From NCBI RefSeq assembly GCF_014174355.1, contig NZ_JABEQF010000007.1, positions 62,001-126,000 on the forward strand: DNA of 64,000 nt, read 5' to 3'. Of the stretch, positions 8,610 through 20,381 are shown in pieces. Position 1 is the stretch's first letter, and each line of letters opens with the position of its first letter. Origin of the DNA: Gluconacetobacter azotocaptans. Lineage in GTDB: Bacteria; Pseudomonadota; Alphaproteobacteria; Acetobacterales; Acetobacteraceae. The position numbers and the translations under genes are program-made. The notes beneath the pieces were generated by a model. The model did no database searches, was not told the DNA's origin, and saw only the letters and a list, made by a program, of their open reading frames with translations.

Positions 8610-10799
8610 GTGCCTGTCGCCCAGAGTTCCGTTTCCGCCTTGTTGCTTCGCCTGTCACTGTGGCGTCCGCGTACCATCCGTCCACCGGGCCATGACCGGT
8701 TGAACCGCCTGAAATGGCTGTACGCCCCCAAGGCCGACGCCCTGGGTTTTGCCATCCGGACCACGGTCGCGGCGCTGCTGGCGCTGGTCGTGGCGCTGTG
8801 GATGGAACTGGACAGCCCGCAATGGGCACCGATGACGGTCTGGATCGTCGCCCAGGGGTCGCGCGGCGAAAGCCTGTCCAAGGCGCGCTGGCGTCTGGTG
8901 GGCACGGCCGTCGGCGCGGTATCGGCCGTGGCCCTGATCGCGGCCTTCCCCCAGGCGCCCTGGCTGTTCTTCCCGGCCATCGGGATCTGGATCGGCCTGT
9001 GCTGCGGGCTGGCGACGCTGGTGCGGAACTTCCGGTCCTACGCGCTGGTCCTGTCGGGCTATACTTGCGCCATCATTGCGCTGGATGCGATTCGCAGCCC
9101 GGACGACGTCTTCATGATCGCGATGTCGCGCTCGACTTACATCATCCTGGGCCTCGTCTGCGAAAGCCTGATCGCGGGCCTGTTCTCCCACAATCTGGCC
9201 CAGACCGCGCGCCGCAATATCCGCGAAAAGCTGCAGACCGCGCTGTCCAGCGCGTCGGTCGCCATCGCGGACCTGCTGGCGGGGGACGAGCAGGCTTTCG
9301 TCCGATCCCGCGCCCTGTTCGGCGCGCTGCTGTCGATCAACGACCAGATCGAGTTCAGCGAGATCGAAATGGGCCCGCACGGGCACGAGGGCGACCATGC
9401 CCGCGCGGCGCTGGCGGCCGTGTCGGTCCTGCTGTCGCGCGGGCTGGGCATGACGGCGCGCATGAAGGCGCTGGGCGCGCCCCCCCAGGCCTTCGTCGAG
9501 ACGTCGCTGCTGGTACGGACCTTCCTGCTGGCCCTGGCGCCGCGCCTGCAAAATGACGACGACGTTCCCCTGGTGATCGAGGATCTGCGATCGTTGCGCG
9601 CCGTCTGCCGCCAGCAGGTCGTCAACGCCCTGACCGAGGAGGCCAACGGCCAGCATCCCCCCGCCAGCCCCGAAATCCAGGCCCTGCTGGACCTGCGCAT
9701 CCTGCACAGCGCCCTGGAAGAACTGCTGGCCGAACTGCAGCAGGCGATCGAGGAATTCGACGCCAGCCAGCACACCATACGCGGCGATCATTTCCATTTC
9801 CGCCTGCAATCACACCGCGACCTGAAGGAAGCGGCGCATAACGGCATTCGCGCCGCCATCGCCATCACCTCGGCCGGCCTGATCTGGGAGGTCACGTCCT
9901 GGCCCAACGGCCTGGGCTTCATCACCATGGTGGCCGTCACCTGCGGCCTGTTCGCAACGCGCGAAAATCCGGTCGTCGGCACGATGAACTTCCTGCGCGG
10001 CGCGGTCTGGGCCGTGGGGGTCTCGTTCGTGCTGGTGATGCTGATCCTGCCGCGCCCGGCCGAATATGAAATGCTGGCCGCCTGTCTTACGCTGCCGATG
10101 ATCGCCGGCGGCCTGGCCACCCGCAACCCCGCGACCGCCGGCGCGGCGGCGGCCTACACGCTGTTCCTGCCGAACCTGGTAGGGCCGTCCAACCAGGGGC
10201 GCCTGAACGAAATCGCGTATTTCAACGCCTCCTTCGCCCTGCTGTGCAGCATCGGCTTCGCCGTTCTGATCTTCAGGACCATCCTGCCGTTCGACAGCGC
10301 CGACGAACGGTGGCGGATGCGCAACCGCAACCTGCACGATCTTCGCCACCTGGCGTCGGCGACGCCCGTGCCGCATGTCCGGGACTGGATCGGCCGCAAC
10401 ACCGACCGGTTTTCGCGCCTGATCCGGCATGCCGGCCCCACGCCGACGCCGACGATCGAGGCCTATCTGCAAGGCACCCTGTCGGCGATGACCATCGGCC
10501 TGAACATCATCCGGCTGCGTACCGTACTGGCCCGGGACCAGTTGCCGCTTCAGGCGCGTCGCCCCCTTCTGCTGGTCCTGGGCCGCATGGCGCAGTTCAC
10601 CGGCCGCTACGGCCGGACCGCCAGGACCGCGCGCGCCGCCACGGCCAGCCTGCGCCGGATCGAAGCGCGCGAGACCAATATCAGCGCACGCATCGAAATG
10701 ACCCGCGCCATCGCCTACCTGCTGGTGATTTCGTACGAACTCGACGCCAATGCCGCCTTCCTCGACGCCTCCCGCCCCTATCGCCTCACCGGGGCATGA
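8610..10799 (+). CDS. FUSC family inner-membrane transporter (AaeB/YccS-like)
   Basis: 729 aa with two blocks of hydrophobic segments (about 50-200 and 410-560) separated and followed by soluble Arg-rich regions, the layout of fusaric acid resistance/aromatic acid efflux proteins. Each half has a FUSC-type core: FAIRTTVAALLALVVALWM with PQWAPMTVWIVAQGSRGES, then GIRAAIAITSAGLIWEVTSWPNG. These proteins export aromatic acids or similar toxic compounds, often with a periplasmic adaptor and an outer-membrane factor, neither of which is nearby. The GTG at 8610 is the first plausible start; the true start may lie slightly further in. Substrate unknown. Confidence 0.85.
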   Translation: MPVAQSSVSALLLRLSLWRPRTIRPPGHDRLNRLKWLYAPKADALGFAIRTTVAALLALVVALWMELDSPQWAPMTVWIVAQGSRGESLSKARWRLVGTAVGAVSAVALIAAFPQAPWLFFPAIGIWIGLCCGLATLVRNFRSYALVLSGYTCAIIALDAIRSPDDVFMIAMSRSTYIILGLVCESLIAGLFSHNLAQTARRNIREKLQTALSSASVAIADLLAGDEQAFVRSRALFGALLSINDQIEFSEIEMGPHGHEGDHARAALAAVSVLLSRGLGMTARMKALGAPPQAFVETSLLVRTFLLALAPRLQNDDDVPLVIEDLRSLRAVCRQQVVNALTEEANGQHPPASPEIQALLDLRILHSALEELLAELQQAIEEFDASQHTIRGDHFHFRLQSHRDLKEAAHNGIRAAIAITSAGLIWEVTSWPNGLGFITMVAVTCGLFATRENPVVGTMNFLRGAVWAVGVSFVLVMLILPRPAEYEMLAACLTLPMIAGGLATRNPATAGAAAAYTLFLPNLVGPSNQGRLNEIAYFNASFALLCSIGFAVLIFRTILPFDSADERWRMRNRNLHDLRHLASATPVPHVRDWIGRNTDRFSRLIRHAGPTPTPTIEAYLQGTLSAMTIGLNIIRLRTVLARDQLPLQARRPLLLVLGRMAQFTGRYGRTARTARAATASLRRIEARETNISARIEMTRAIAYLLVISYELDANAAFLDASRPYRLTGA

Positions 10800-10868
10800 C
10801 GCGGCTTTCGCCGGGTCGCTGAAACGGGCACAACCCCTTCATCGCCGATCCAGCGCCGAGCCCCACAG

Positions 10869-12233
10869 ATGACCCAGCCCCCGCCGTCCCGCCCCGCCAC
10901 CCGCGCCCTGCGCGGACGGGCCATCACCTTCCGCGCCGACCCGTTCCTGGACGACCCTGCCCACGCCCTGGTGCACGAGGCCGACGCCCTGATTCTGATC
11001 GAGGACGGGCGGATCAGCCGGTTCGGCCCGTTCGAGGCCCTGCGCCATACGATCCCCGCAGGCACGCCGGTCACCACCTATGCCAACTCCATCCTGTCGG
11101 CCGGATTCGTGGACACGCACGTCCATTACCCGCAGTTGCCGATGATCGCGGCTTATGGCGAACAGCTTCTGGAATGGCTGGAACGCTACACCTTCCCCAC
11201 CGAGGCCAAATTCGCCGATCCGGCCCATGCCTGCACCGTCGCCCGCCGCTTCCTGCGCGAACTGCTGCGCGCCGGCACCACCACTGCCGCCGTCTACTGC
11301 ACCGTCCACCCGCAATCGGTCGAAGCGTTCTTCGCCGAATCGGCGCGCCTGAACACGCGCATGGTGGCCGGCAAGGTGCTGATGGACCGCAACGCTCCCG
11401 ACAATCTGCGTGACACCGCGCAGGGGGGATACGACGAATCACTGGCGCTGATCGACCGATGGCACGGACGCGGGCGGCAGATGTATGCCGTGACGCCGCG
11501 CTTCGCCGCCACCAGCACCGAGGAACAGCTCGACCTTGCCGGCACCCTGCTGCGCCAGCGCGAGGGCCTGTTCATGCAGACCCACCTGGCCGAGAACACG
11601 GCCGAAATCGAGTGGATCCGCCAGTTGTTCCCGAACCGGCGGTCCTATCTGGATGTCTACGCCCATACGGGCCTGGTGGGGCCGCGCAGCGTCCTGGGCC
11701 ACGCGGTCCATGTCGCCGAGGACGATTTCTGCACCTGCCACCACGCCGGCAGCGCGCTGGCGCACTGCCCGACCTCCAACCTGTTCCTGGGCAGCGGGTC
11801 GTTCCGCCTGTTCGACGCCGTGGATGCCCGGCGCCCGGTGCGCGTCGGCCTGGGCACCGATATCGGCGCGGGCACAAGCCTGTCGCAGCTCGGTTCGCTG
11901 AACGAGGCGTACAAGGTCGCGCAGGCGACCGGGCGCAAGCTGCATCCCGCACAGGCTTTCTGGCTGGCTACGGCGGGGGGCGCGCGGTCGCTGTACCTGG
12001 ACGACCGGATCGGCACCCTGGCGGTGGGCATGGAGGCCGACCTGTGCGTGCTTGACCCGAAGGCGACCCCCTTGCTGGCCCAGCGCGCCGAGACCTGCGA
12101 GACGATCGAGGACCTGCTGTTCGTGCTGATGATGCTGGGCGACGACCGCAGCGTGCGCGCCACCTACGTGGCCGGCGAACTGGTCCACGACCGGGACGAC
12201 CCTCAGGCCAGCGGGTTGGCGAGACAGTTATAA
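10869..12233 (+). CDS. guaD: Guanine deaminase
   Basis: 454 aa, amidohydrolase superfamily. It converts guanine to xanthine and ammonia. Zinc ligands and signature elements are FVDTHVHYPQL (HxH), the conserved HLAENTAEI, LGHAVHV, CPTSNLFLGSG and the metal-binding Asp in GLGTDIGAGTS. The length matches bacterial GuaD. It follows the FUSC gene by 69 bp on the same strand. It is relevant to the nucleobase-type ABC importer about 45 kb downstream, though no direct link is visible. Confidence 0.92.
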   Translation: MTQPPPSRPATRALRGRAITFRADPFLDDPAHALVHEADALILIEDGRISRFGPFEALRHTIPAGTPVTTYANSILSAGFVDTHVHYPQLPMIAAYGEQLLEWLERYTFPTEAKFADPAHACTVARRFLRELLRAGTTTAAVYCTVHPQSVEAFFAESARLNTRMVAGKVLMDRNAPDNLRDTAQGGYDESLALIDRWHGRGRQMYAVTPRFAATSTEEQLDLAGTLLRQREGLFMQTHLAENTAEIEWIRQLFPNRRSYLDVYAHTGLVGPRSVLGHAVHVAEDDFCTCHHAGSALAHCPTSNLFLGSGSFRLFDAVDARRPVRVGLGTDIGAGTSLSQLGSLNEAYKVAQATGRKLHPAQAFWLATAGGARSLYLDDRIGTLAVGMEADLCVLDPKATPLLAQRAETCETIEDLLFVLMMLGDDRSVRATYVAGELVHDRDDPQASGLARQL

Positions 12234-12261
12234 AGCCGTGTGGAGAGACGCCGCCGAACCA

Positions 12262-12654
12262 TCAGGCGGACGGGTGCGCGCATCCATCGGGTACCGTCTC
12301 GCACAGTTCCAGACCCAATCGCGATTTAAGGTCGGCTGCCGCAAAACCCGCACACCGGCGTTCGCCTGCCTCCAGCAGAGGGCGGCGAATAAGCAGCGGC
12401 TGCTGCAGCATCGATGACAGGGCGGCTTCAGCGGTCAGCGCTTCGGGCCGCACCGTCCCCGATTTGACGGCCGGTGCGGACATGTTGAACCATTCTTTTA
12501 CCGGCAAATCACCGAAGAAGAGGCGCAAACGCGCGGCTGTCCAGGGTTCGGCCAACAGGCTACGGGGGACGACCTTGTATCCGGCTGCACATAAAGCCGC
12601 CTTCTGACGGGCATTCCCCCCGCAACCAGGCTTTTCGAAAAAAACGATCTCCAC
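12262..12654 (-). CDS. ArsC-like nitrogenase-associated protein
   Basis: 130 aa with an arsenate-reductase-like thioredoxin fold. The start MEIVFFEKPGCGGNARQK places a single Cys (Cys11) where ArsC/Spx has its redox Cys. The block RLFFGDLPVKEWFN and the end PLLIRRPLLEAGERRCAGF match the family called nitrogenase-associated ArsC/NifO-like proteins, commonly encoded beside nif genes. No nif genes are in the window, so its role here is not established. It is convergent with guaD. Confidence 0.8.
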   Translation of the reverse strand: MEIVFFEKPGCGGNARQKAALCAAGYKVVPRSLLAEPWTAARLRLFFGDLPVKEWFNMSAPAVKSGTVRPEALTAEAALSSMLQQPLLIRRPLLEAGERRCAGFAAADLKSRLGLELCETVPDGCAHPSA

Positions 12655-13088
12655 GTCCCCTCCTGCAGCGTGCTGAATCGTGTCGCCTCGTCACGCGGGA
12701 CAACTATATTCTCATAGGGCCGACCGCGTTTCCGCTTTTATCCTGCCATGGGTCGTCCACCCCACGATAGGGCGCCCCGCATGACAGAACAGCATGGCCT
12801 GTTCACATCTTCATGAATTCACTGGCGACCTTCAGGTTTAAGCCACAATATACAGTGGCGAAATTGATCGCCTAAGAGAATAATCGGGACGGAAATTCCT
12901 CAAATACGGGTTTCCGCCCCTTGCGCATAGGTGCCATTACGCATGGCCCGGATGACAGATCCGGATCCGTCTGAAAAAAATACTCATGTCTGCGACACGT
13001 CATTGACCGAACGGGCACATAGTGCCTGCCGGCATTGCTTCCACTTCATTCCGCTGCGCTCAGGTTCGCGCAGATCGAGGTGTCAGAA
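12655..13088. other. 434-bp intergenic region without a convincing gene
   Basis: This gap separates the divergent ArsC-like gene and hpnR. It is less GC-rich than its surroundings and has no credible ORF. One imperfect inverted repeat, GGGACGGAAA (12886-12895) with TTTCCGCCCC (12911-12920), has a 15-nt loop and could be an operator or part of a leader. A GAGGTG ribosome-binding site for hpnR sits at its right end. Promoters for both genes presumably lie here. Confidence 0.5.
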
Positions 13089-14630
13089 ATGAGAATACTC
13101 GCCGTCCATCCCAGCGCCCTGATGTACACGAAGGTTTTCCTGCGCCTGGAACCGCTGGGGCTGGAACTGGTCGCAGGGGCGGCGCGGCAGGCCGGTCACA
13201 CCGTACAGATCATCGACCTGCAGGTGGAGACACACCGCGACTATTGGCGGATGATCGAGGAATTCCGGCCCCACGCCGTCTGTTTTTCCGGGAGTTACCT
13301 GGCCAACATCCCGGAAATCGTCGATCTGTGCCGCGAGACGCGCGCCCGCATGCCCGGTGTTTTCCTGTTCGTCGGCGGCCATTCGGTATCGTTCATCGCC
13401 CGCGACGTACTGACCCTGGCCGAAGGCGCCATCGACTGCATCCTGAAAGGCGAAGGCGACGCCACCATCGGACGCCTGCTGGACGCGCGGCAGGCCGGGG
13501 AGGACATCACCACCGTCCCCGGCGTCGTGACCATGACGGGCGAAGGGCCGCCACCGGTCTTCGTCTCCTCGCTGGACGAGATCAGGCCGGCACGAGACCT
13601 GCTGCGGCACCGGCGGAAATATTTCATCGGCACGCTCGACCCGGCGGCGTCGATCGAATTCGCGCGCGGATGCCCGTGGGATTGCACCTTCTGCAGCGCC
13701 TGGACCTTTTACGGCCGGTCCTACCGCACCGCCAGCCCGCGCGTGATCGCCGACGAACTGGAGGCGATCCGCGAACCGGGCATTTTCATCGTCGACGACG
13801 TGGCCTTCGTCCATGCCGAACACGGCATGGCCATCGGCGAGGAAATCAGGCGCCGCGGCATCCGCAAGGAATATTACCTGGAAACCCGCGCCGACGTGCT
13901 GCTGCGCAACAAGGAGGTCTTCCGGTTCTGGAAGGAACTCGGGCTCAGCTACATCTTCATCGGCATGGAGGCCGTGGATGAGGAAGGGTTGAAGCATTTC
14001 CGCAAGCGCGTGTCGCTGGACCGGAATTTCGAGGCGCTGGAATTCGCGCGGTCGCTGGGCCTGATCGTCGCGATCAACATCATCGCCGATCCGTCGTGGG
14101 ACCGGCAGCGCTTCGAAGTCATCCGCCAATGGTGCCTGGAAATTCCGGATATCGTGAATATCTCTGTGACGACGCCGTACCCAGGCACGGAAATCTGGCA
14201 TCGCGAGGCCCGGCGCCTGACGACGCGGGATTATCGGCTGTTCGACATCCAGCACGCGGTGCTGCCCACCACCCTGCCGCTGGAAGAATTCTATGAGGAG
14301 CTGGTAAAAACGCAGCAGGTGCTGAACCAGAAGCATCTGGGCTGGAGCGCGATCAAGGACACGATGGGCATCGCCCTGCGCCTGGCCCTGCGCGGACAGA
14401 CGAATTTCCTGACCATGATCTGGAAATTCAATTCGGTCTTCAATCCGAAGCTGCAACTGGCCGACCATCGCCGCGTACCGCGCTATGAAATGCCGCCGCA
14501 GCCCGAGGCAACGGAAAAGATCGACCGCAAGGCCCTGTACGTCCACGCCCCCGTCGGACGGCGCAGCCGCACCATCGACGATGCGACCGAGCGGTTCGTA
14601 GACGAAACCCGCATGACGCCGGCCGGATAG
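13089..14630 (+). CDS. hpnR: Hopanoid C-3 methylase (B12-binding radical SAM)
   Basis: 513 aa from the ATG at 13089, preceded by GAGGTG. An N-terminal cobalamin-binding domain (about 1-150) begins MRILAVHPSALMYTKVFLRLEPLGLELV and includes FVGGHSVSF. A radical SAM domain follows with CPWDCTFC (Cys195, Cys199, Cys202) binding the 4Fe-4S cluster, and a C-terminal helical part (about 380-513). The sequence fits HpnR, which methylates the hopanoid A ring at C-3, a lipid modification typical of acetic acid bacteria and methanotrophs. No other hpn gene is nearby. Alternative: another B12 radical SAM enzyme of hopanoid metabolism. Confidence 0.85.
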   Translation: MRILAVHPSALMYTKVFLRLEPLGLELVAGAARQAGHTVQIIDLQVETHRDYWRMIEEFRPHAVCFSGSYLANIPEIVDLCRETRARMPGVFLFVGGHSVSFIARDVLTLAEGAIDCILKGEGDATIGRLLDARQAGEDITTVPGVVTMTGEGPPPVFVSSLDEIRPARDLLRHRRKYFIGTLDPAASIEFARGCPWDCTFCSAWTFYGRSYRTASPRVIADELEAIREPGIFIVDDVAFVHAEHGMAIGEEIRRRGIRKEYYLETRADVLLRNKEVFRFWKELGLSYIFIGMEAVDEEGLKHFRKRVSLDRNFEALEFARSLGLIVAINIIADPSWDRQRFEVIRQWCLEIPDIVNISVTTPYPGTEIWHREARRLTTRDYRLFDIQHAVLPTTLPLEEFYEELVKTQQVLNQKHLGWSAIKDTMGIALRLALRGQTNFLTMIWKFNSVFNPKLQLADHRRVPRYEMPPQPEATEKIDRKALYVHAPVGRRSRTIDDATERFVDETRMTPAG

Positions 14631-14728
14631 CGCCGACCTCGCGAGTGCTGGACATTTCATGAAAGACCGTCATCGTTCAGGGCGAAGACGACAATTGATC
14701 GATCAGACCGATGAAAGGGGCATGCCGC

Positions 14729-15489
14729 ATGACCATTCCGGATCTCATCCTCAATGACGACACGACCGTTCCTGCGCTTGCCTTCGGGACATACAGGCTG
14801 AATGGCGCGTCCGGCGCGGACAGCATCAGGGGCGCGACAGCGGCATCGCGCGACAGGATCTGCGGATCGCCTCCAAGCTGCCCGGACGCCATCACGCTTT
14901 CGACGAGGCCATCGCGACGGTCGAGGAATCGCTGTATCGCGCCCAGCTCGACTATTACGATCTCTATTACATCCACTGGCCCAATCCGGCGCAGGATCGT
15001 TACGTCGAGGCCTGGCGCGCCCTGATCGAGGCCAGGAAGCGCGGGATGATCCGCTCGATTGCGGTGTGCAATTTCCTACCGGACTACATCCAGCGCCTCA
15101 TCGACGAAACCGGCGTCGCCCCGAGCATCAACCAGGTCGAACTATCGCCTTATTTCCCGCAGAATGAATTGCGCGCCTGGCATGCCGCGCACGGCATCGC
15201 CACCCAGGCCTGGAGCCCGCTGGGGCGCGCCAACAAGCTGATCTCGGATCCGCTGCTGGGGGACATCGCCAAACGTCTGGGCAAGTCGATCCCGCAGGTG
15301 CTGCTGCGCTGGCATCATCAGGTGGGCGTGATCCCGATTCCCAAGGCGGCGTCACGCGCGCGGCAGATCGAGAACATGTCGATTTTCGATTTTTCGCTGA
15401 CCGACGAGGACATGGCATCCATCGCGACGCTGGCCCGTCCAGACGGGCGGACGTTCGACCAGGATCCGGCACGGTACGAGGAATTCTGA
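14729..15489 (+). pseudogene. Aldo/keto reductase, internal deletion and frameshift
   Basis: The N-terminal piece (MTIPDLILNDDTTVPALAFGTYRLNG) reads in one frame from 14729. From about 14833 the homologous protein continues in a different frame (RDSGIARQDLRIASKLPGRHH, then DYYDLYYIHWPNP) to the stop at 15487. The segment normally holding GYRxxDTAxxYxNE, which carries the catalytic Asp and Tyr, is absent, so an internal deletion of roughly 25-30 codons also shifted the frame near 14825-14835. The C-terminal NADPH-binding part (IPIPKAASRARQIENMSIFDF) is intact. A functional enzyme is very unlikely. A shorter frame from the ATG at 15046 remains open but would lack half of the barrel. Confidence 0.85.
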
Positions 15490-15586
15490 CCCGGGACGGC
15501 GCTGATTGCCGGCGCTTCCGTGCCGTCCTGCGTACGCCAGAGCCGATAGCCTGGCCCGCCCGACGCATTGATATAAAGAAAAATTA

Positions 15587-15676
<90 letters not shown>

Positions 15677-15946
15677 ATTGGCAGCGACGATGGATCGGGC
15701 TTATAGGGTGGGTCCGCACCACGCGCAAGACACCTTGGGGCGTTTTTTCCGCATAATGCGCCCTCGCCCGCCCCGCCCGGCAAAAGCGGGTTGACGCGGA
15801 CGGGGCGGTGGCCGTAAAAGCCGCACCTCGCCCCCGCGCAGACGGGGGGCCGCCATGTCCGCATGGCCAAAGATAAAAAGCGACTGGGTTGCGTCGCCTG
15901 CTCCACACGGGGCCGCACGCGCCGAGAGATCGGAAAGACAGGTAAG

Positions 15947-16261
15947 ATGTTCGCAGTCATCCGCACTGGCGGAAAGCAGTATCGCGTTTCCCCGGACACC
16001 GTGCTCAAGGTCGAGAAGCTCGACGCCGAAGCCGGTTCCACCGTGACCTTCACGGAAATCCTCGCCGTCGGCGGCGAAGGCGGCACCACCATCGGCGCCC
16101 CGATTGTTGCCGGCGCGACCGTCACCGCGACGGTCATTGCGCAGGACCGTCTGGATACGGTCATCATCTTCAAGAAGCGCCGCCGGCAGAACAGCCGCCG
16201 CAAGAACGGCCATCGCCAGCCGGTGACCGTGCTGCGCATCGCCGCGATCAACGCCGCCTGA
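15947..16261 (+). CDS. rplU: 50S ribosomal protein L21
   Basis: 104 aa from the ATG at 15947 ([17 protein letters not shown]), the conserved L21 start. The C-terminal [23 protein letters not shown] block contacts 23S rRNA. It heads the conserved rplU-rpmA-obgE order, with rpmA starting 69 bp downstream. Confidence 0.98.
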   Translation: MFAVIRTGGKQYRVSPDTVLKVEKLDAEAGSTVTFTEILAVGGEGGTTIGAPIVAGATVTATVIAQDRLDTVIIFKKRRRQNSRRKNGHRQPVTVLRIAAINAA

Positions 16262-16330
16262 ATCCGCCGCGGGGCGCAGTGACGCCCCGGACAGGATCAT
16301 CAGGTCAGACCAGATTCAGGAGTTCAGGCA

Positions 16331-16600
16331 ATGGCACAAAAAAAGGCAGGCGGTTCGTCCCGCAACGGCCGCGATAGCGCGGGCCGACGTCTCGGCGTCA
16401 AGAAGTTCGGTGGCGAGAGCGTGATCGCCGGCAACATCATCATCCGCCAGCGCGGCACGAAGATGAAGCCGGGCCGCAATGTCGGCCTCGGCCGCGACCA
16501 CACGATCTTCGCGCTGGTCGACGGCCAGGTGAAGTTCGAGCGTCGCGCCGAAGGCCGCGTGCACGTCTCGGTCGAAGCCCTGCCGATCGCCGCCGAATAA
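16331..16600 (+). CDS. rpmA: 50S ribosomal protein L27
   Basis: 89 aa, standard for L27. The N-terminus [16 protein letters not shown] reaches the peptidyl transferase centre, and [25 protein letters not shown] is the family signature. It begins directly with the mature-type N-terminus, without the cleaved extension seen in Firmicutes. A strong terminator follows. Confidence 0.98.
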   Translation: MAQKKAGGSSRNGRDSAGRRLGVKKFGGESVIAGNIIIRQRGTKMKPGRNVGLGRDHTIFALVDGQVKFERRAEGRVHVSVEALPIAAE

Positions 16601-16633
16601 GCACTCCCGCTTTCGGGACCGCTTTCGACCCGG

Positions 16634-18916
<2,283 letters not shown>

Positions 18917-18977
18917 CCCCTACCTGCCTACGCCGACGAAAACCCGGCAGAACAGGTCGGACGTTGCCCGAACCCAC

Positions 18978-19059
18978 CAGGGCCCGAGGCCCTGGACCCC
19001 GCTCATAAATAAACGACTGGGTCTCCAAAGGGCGCTGCCCTTTGGCGGGGTTCAGGGGC
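18978..19059. repeat. Intergenic repeat, copy B
   Basis: About 82 bp between convergent proB and the minus-strand gene ending at 19052. It is homologous to the inverted segment 3872-3951. It holds two hairpins: a 19-bp near-perfect palindrome at 18978-18996 (CCAGGGCCC/GAGGCCCTGG) and CCAAAGGGC-GCT-GCCCTTTGG (19025-19045). The stop codon of the minus-strand gene lies within it. Confidence 0.65.
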
Positions 19060-19762
19060 GCGGCGGCCAGCGCAGGGTCGGCTCCGAGCGGGGGCGCCGC
19101 GCGGCCCATTCGTCATCGGCCCGGGCGCGATCGACCGCCTCCCGGCCAATCTGCCTGGAATCGATCGGCCTCGGTTCAGCGTGCCGGGGGTCGACCCCAC
19201 GATCGGCCATTGGCGCGCGCTCGACCGGCGGGGCCGGGCGGGCCGGCGGCGGAGGTTCGCGCGGCGGAGCCACCGGCCGGTCGTGCCAGGGCATGGGCCG
19301 GGCGTCGTCCAGCGGGGCCCGGATCACGGGGCGCGGCGGCGTGGCCGGCGGGGGTTCCACCGGTGGCGTGCGTGGGGCCTCGGGTACAGGCGGGGGATCG
19401 AACCGGGTGGGACGGGGCGCCGCCGGACGTTCGGGGCGTGGCGCGTACGCATCGCTGGCCCGGCCGCCGACCGGGGGCTCGGCCGGGCGCGTCGGCACGG
19501 GCACGGGCTCCACCACCGGGGCGGGGGCCGCGCGCGGCGGGGCCGGCATTGCGGAGCGCCTGTCCTCGGGCGGCAGGGCCAGGACCCGCAATTCGGCCTG
19601 CAGATCTTCAAGCTGCAGCGCGATCGCATCCAGCCGGCCTTTGAGGCCGAACACGGCGAAGGGCATCAGCAGCCAGACGAACGCGAACAGCGCACCGCCA
19701 ATCAGAAGCGCCAGTTGTAGCCACCAGGGCATCCAGTCGGAAAACGGGAACGGCATCGGCAT
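19052..19762 (-). CDS. Membrane-anchored proline-rich hypothetical protein
   Basis: 236 aa. One transmembrane helix (about 13-40, WLQLALLIGGALFAFVWLLM) is followed by a short helix with coiled-coil character (GRLDAIALQLEDLQAELRVLAL). Then comes about 170 residues of Pro/Arg/Ala-rich low-complexity sequence. The layout suggests an inner-membrane protein with a disordered tail, as seen in cell-envelope or division-associated proteins, but no family is recognised. Alternative start two codons further in. The 3' end lies in a repeat element. Confidence 0.7.
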   Translation of the reverse strand: MPMPFPFSDWMPWWLQLALLIGGALFAFVWLLMPFAVFGLKGRLDAIALQLEDLQAELRVLALPPEDRRSAMPAPPRAAPAPVVEPVPVPTRPAEPPVGGRASDAYAPRPERPAAPRPTRFDPPPVPEAPRTPPVEPPPATPPRPVIRAPLDDARPMPWHDRPVAPPREPPPPARPAPPVERAPMADRGVDPRHAEPRPIDSRQIGREAVDRARADDEWAARRPRSEPTLRWPPRP

Positions 19763-19854
19763 ACGACCAGGAAATGAACGGATCCGCGCGTCAGCCTGAC
19801 CAGATCAGCCTCGCCCGGCGCAAGGATCCCGTTGAACGTCACATGCCCAGAATG

Positions 19855-20127
19855 TCACATTCCCAGGGCGCGACGATAGATATCCAGCAGGGTCTCCTGC
19901 TCTTCCACCTCGGCGGGCTCCTGCTTGCGCTGGCGGATGATCTGGCGGATGACCTTCACGTCGAAACCGGCGGACTTCGCCTCGGTGAAGATGTCCTTGA
20001 TGTCGCCGGCCAGGGCCTTGCGTTCTTCTTCCAGGCGCTCGACCCGCTCGATGATGCTGCGCAGCCGGTCTGCCGCGATTCCACCGACCGCAGCCTTGTC
20101 GTCGCCTGCAAAATTTTCCGCATCCAT
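19855..20127 (-). CDS. gapR: GapR-like DNA-binding protein (DUF2312/UPF0335)
   Basis: 90 aa from the ATG at 20127 (MDAENFAGDD). The DUF2312 core is visible: ADRLRSIIERVERLEEERKAL forms a coiled coil, followed by FTEAKSAGFDVKVIRQIIRQRKQ. In Caulobacter the homologue GapR is a nucleoid protein that binds overtwisted AT-rich DNA ahead of replication and transcription; orthology is inferred from sequence and size. Conserved across alphaproteobacteria. Divergent from zwf. Confidence 0.9.
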   Translation of the reverse strand: MDAENFAGDDKAAVGGIAADRLRSIIERVERLEEERKALAGDIKDIFTEAKSAGFDVKVIRQIIRQRKQEPAEVEEQETLLDIYRRALGM

Positions 20128-20381
20128 GGAACCGCATGCCTCCAGCATCGTGGTTGGAACCTCGCCCGTCCGGCCCGGCAGGCATGAAAAACCAGGCCGG
20201 GCGCGATGGGAACGGCGGGCTTATCGTGACGGTGGCGGCCGGTCAATGGCAACTTGACAGCCAAGGGGGGCTCGGCCCAAACCGGACAAAGGCAGGTCGT
20301 CTCCACGGCAAGGGTGCCGGCCTACGCGCGCCCGCGCGCCGCCCAATTGCAACAATCAGAACCTTGCAGGAGGCCGCTTCG

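Noticed and set aside
13083-14660. A 525-codon open frame on the minus strand opposite hpnR
   Set aside because: It is an antisense shadow of a high-GC gene: composition is rich in Arg, Gln, His and Asp, with no domain, and the plus-strand protein has clear catalytic motifs.
15046-15489. The intact C-terminal frame of the aldo/keto reductase as a separate gene
   Set aside because: Homology continues upstream in the same frame to about 14833 without a start, and half of the catalytic barrel is missing, so a pseudogene explains it better.
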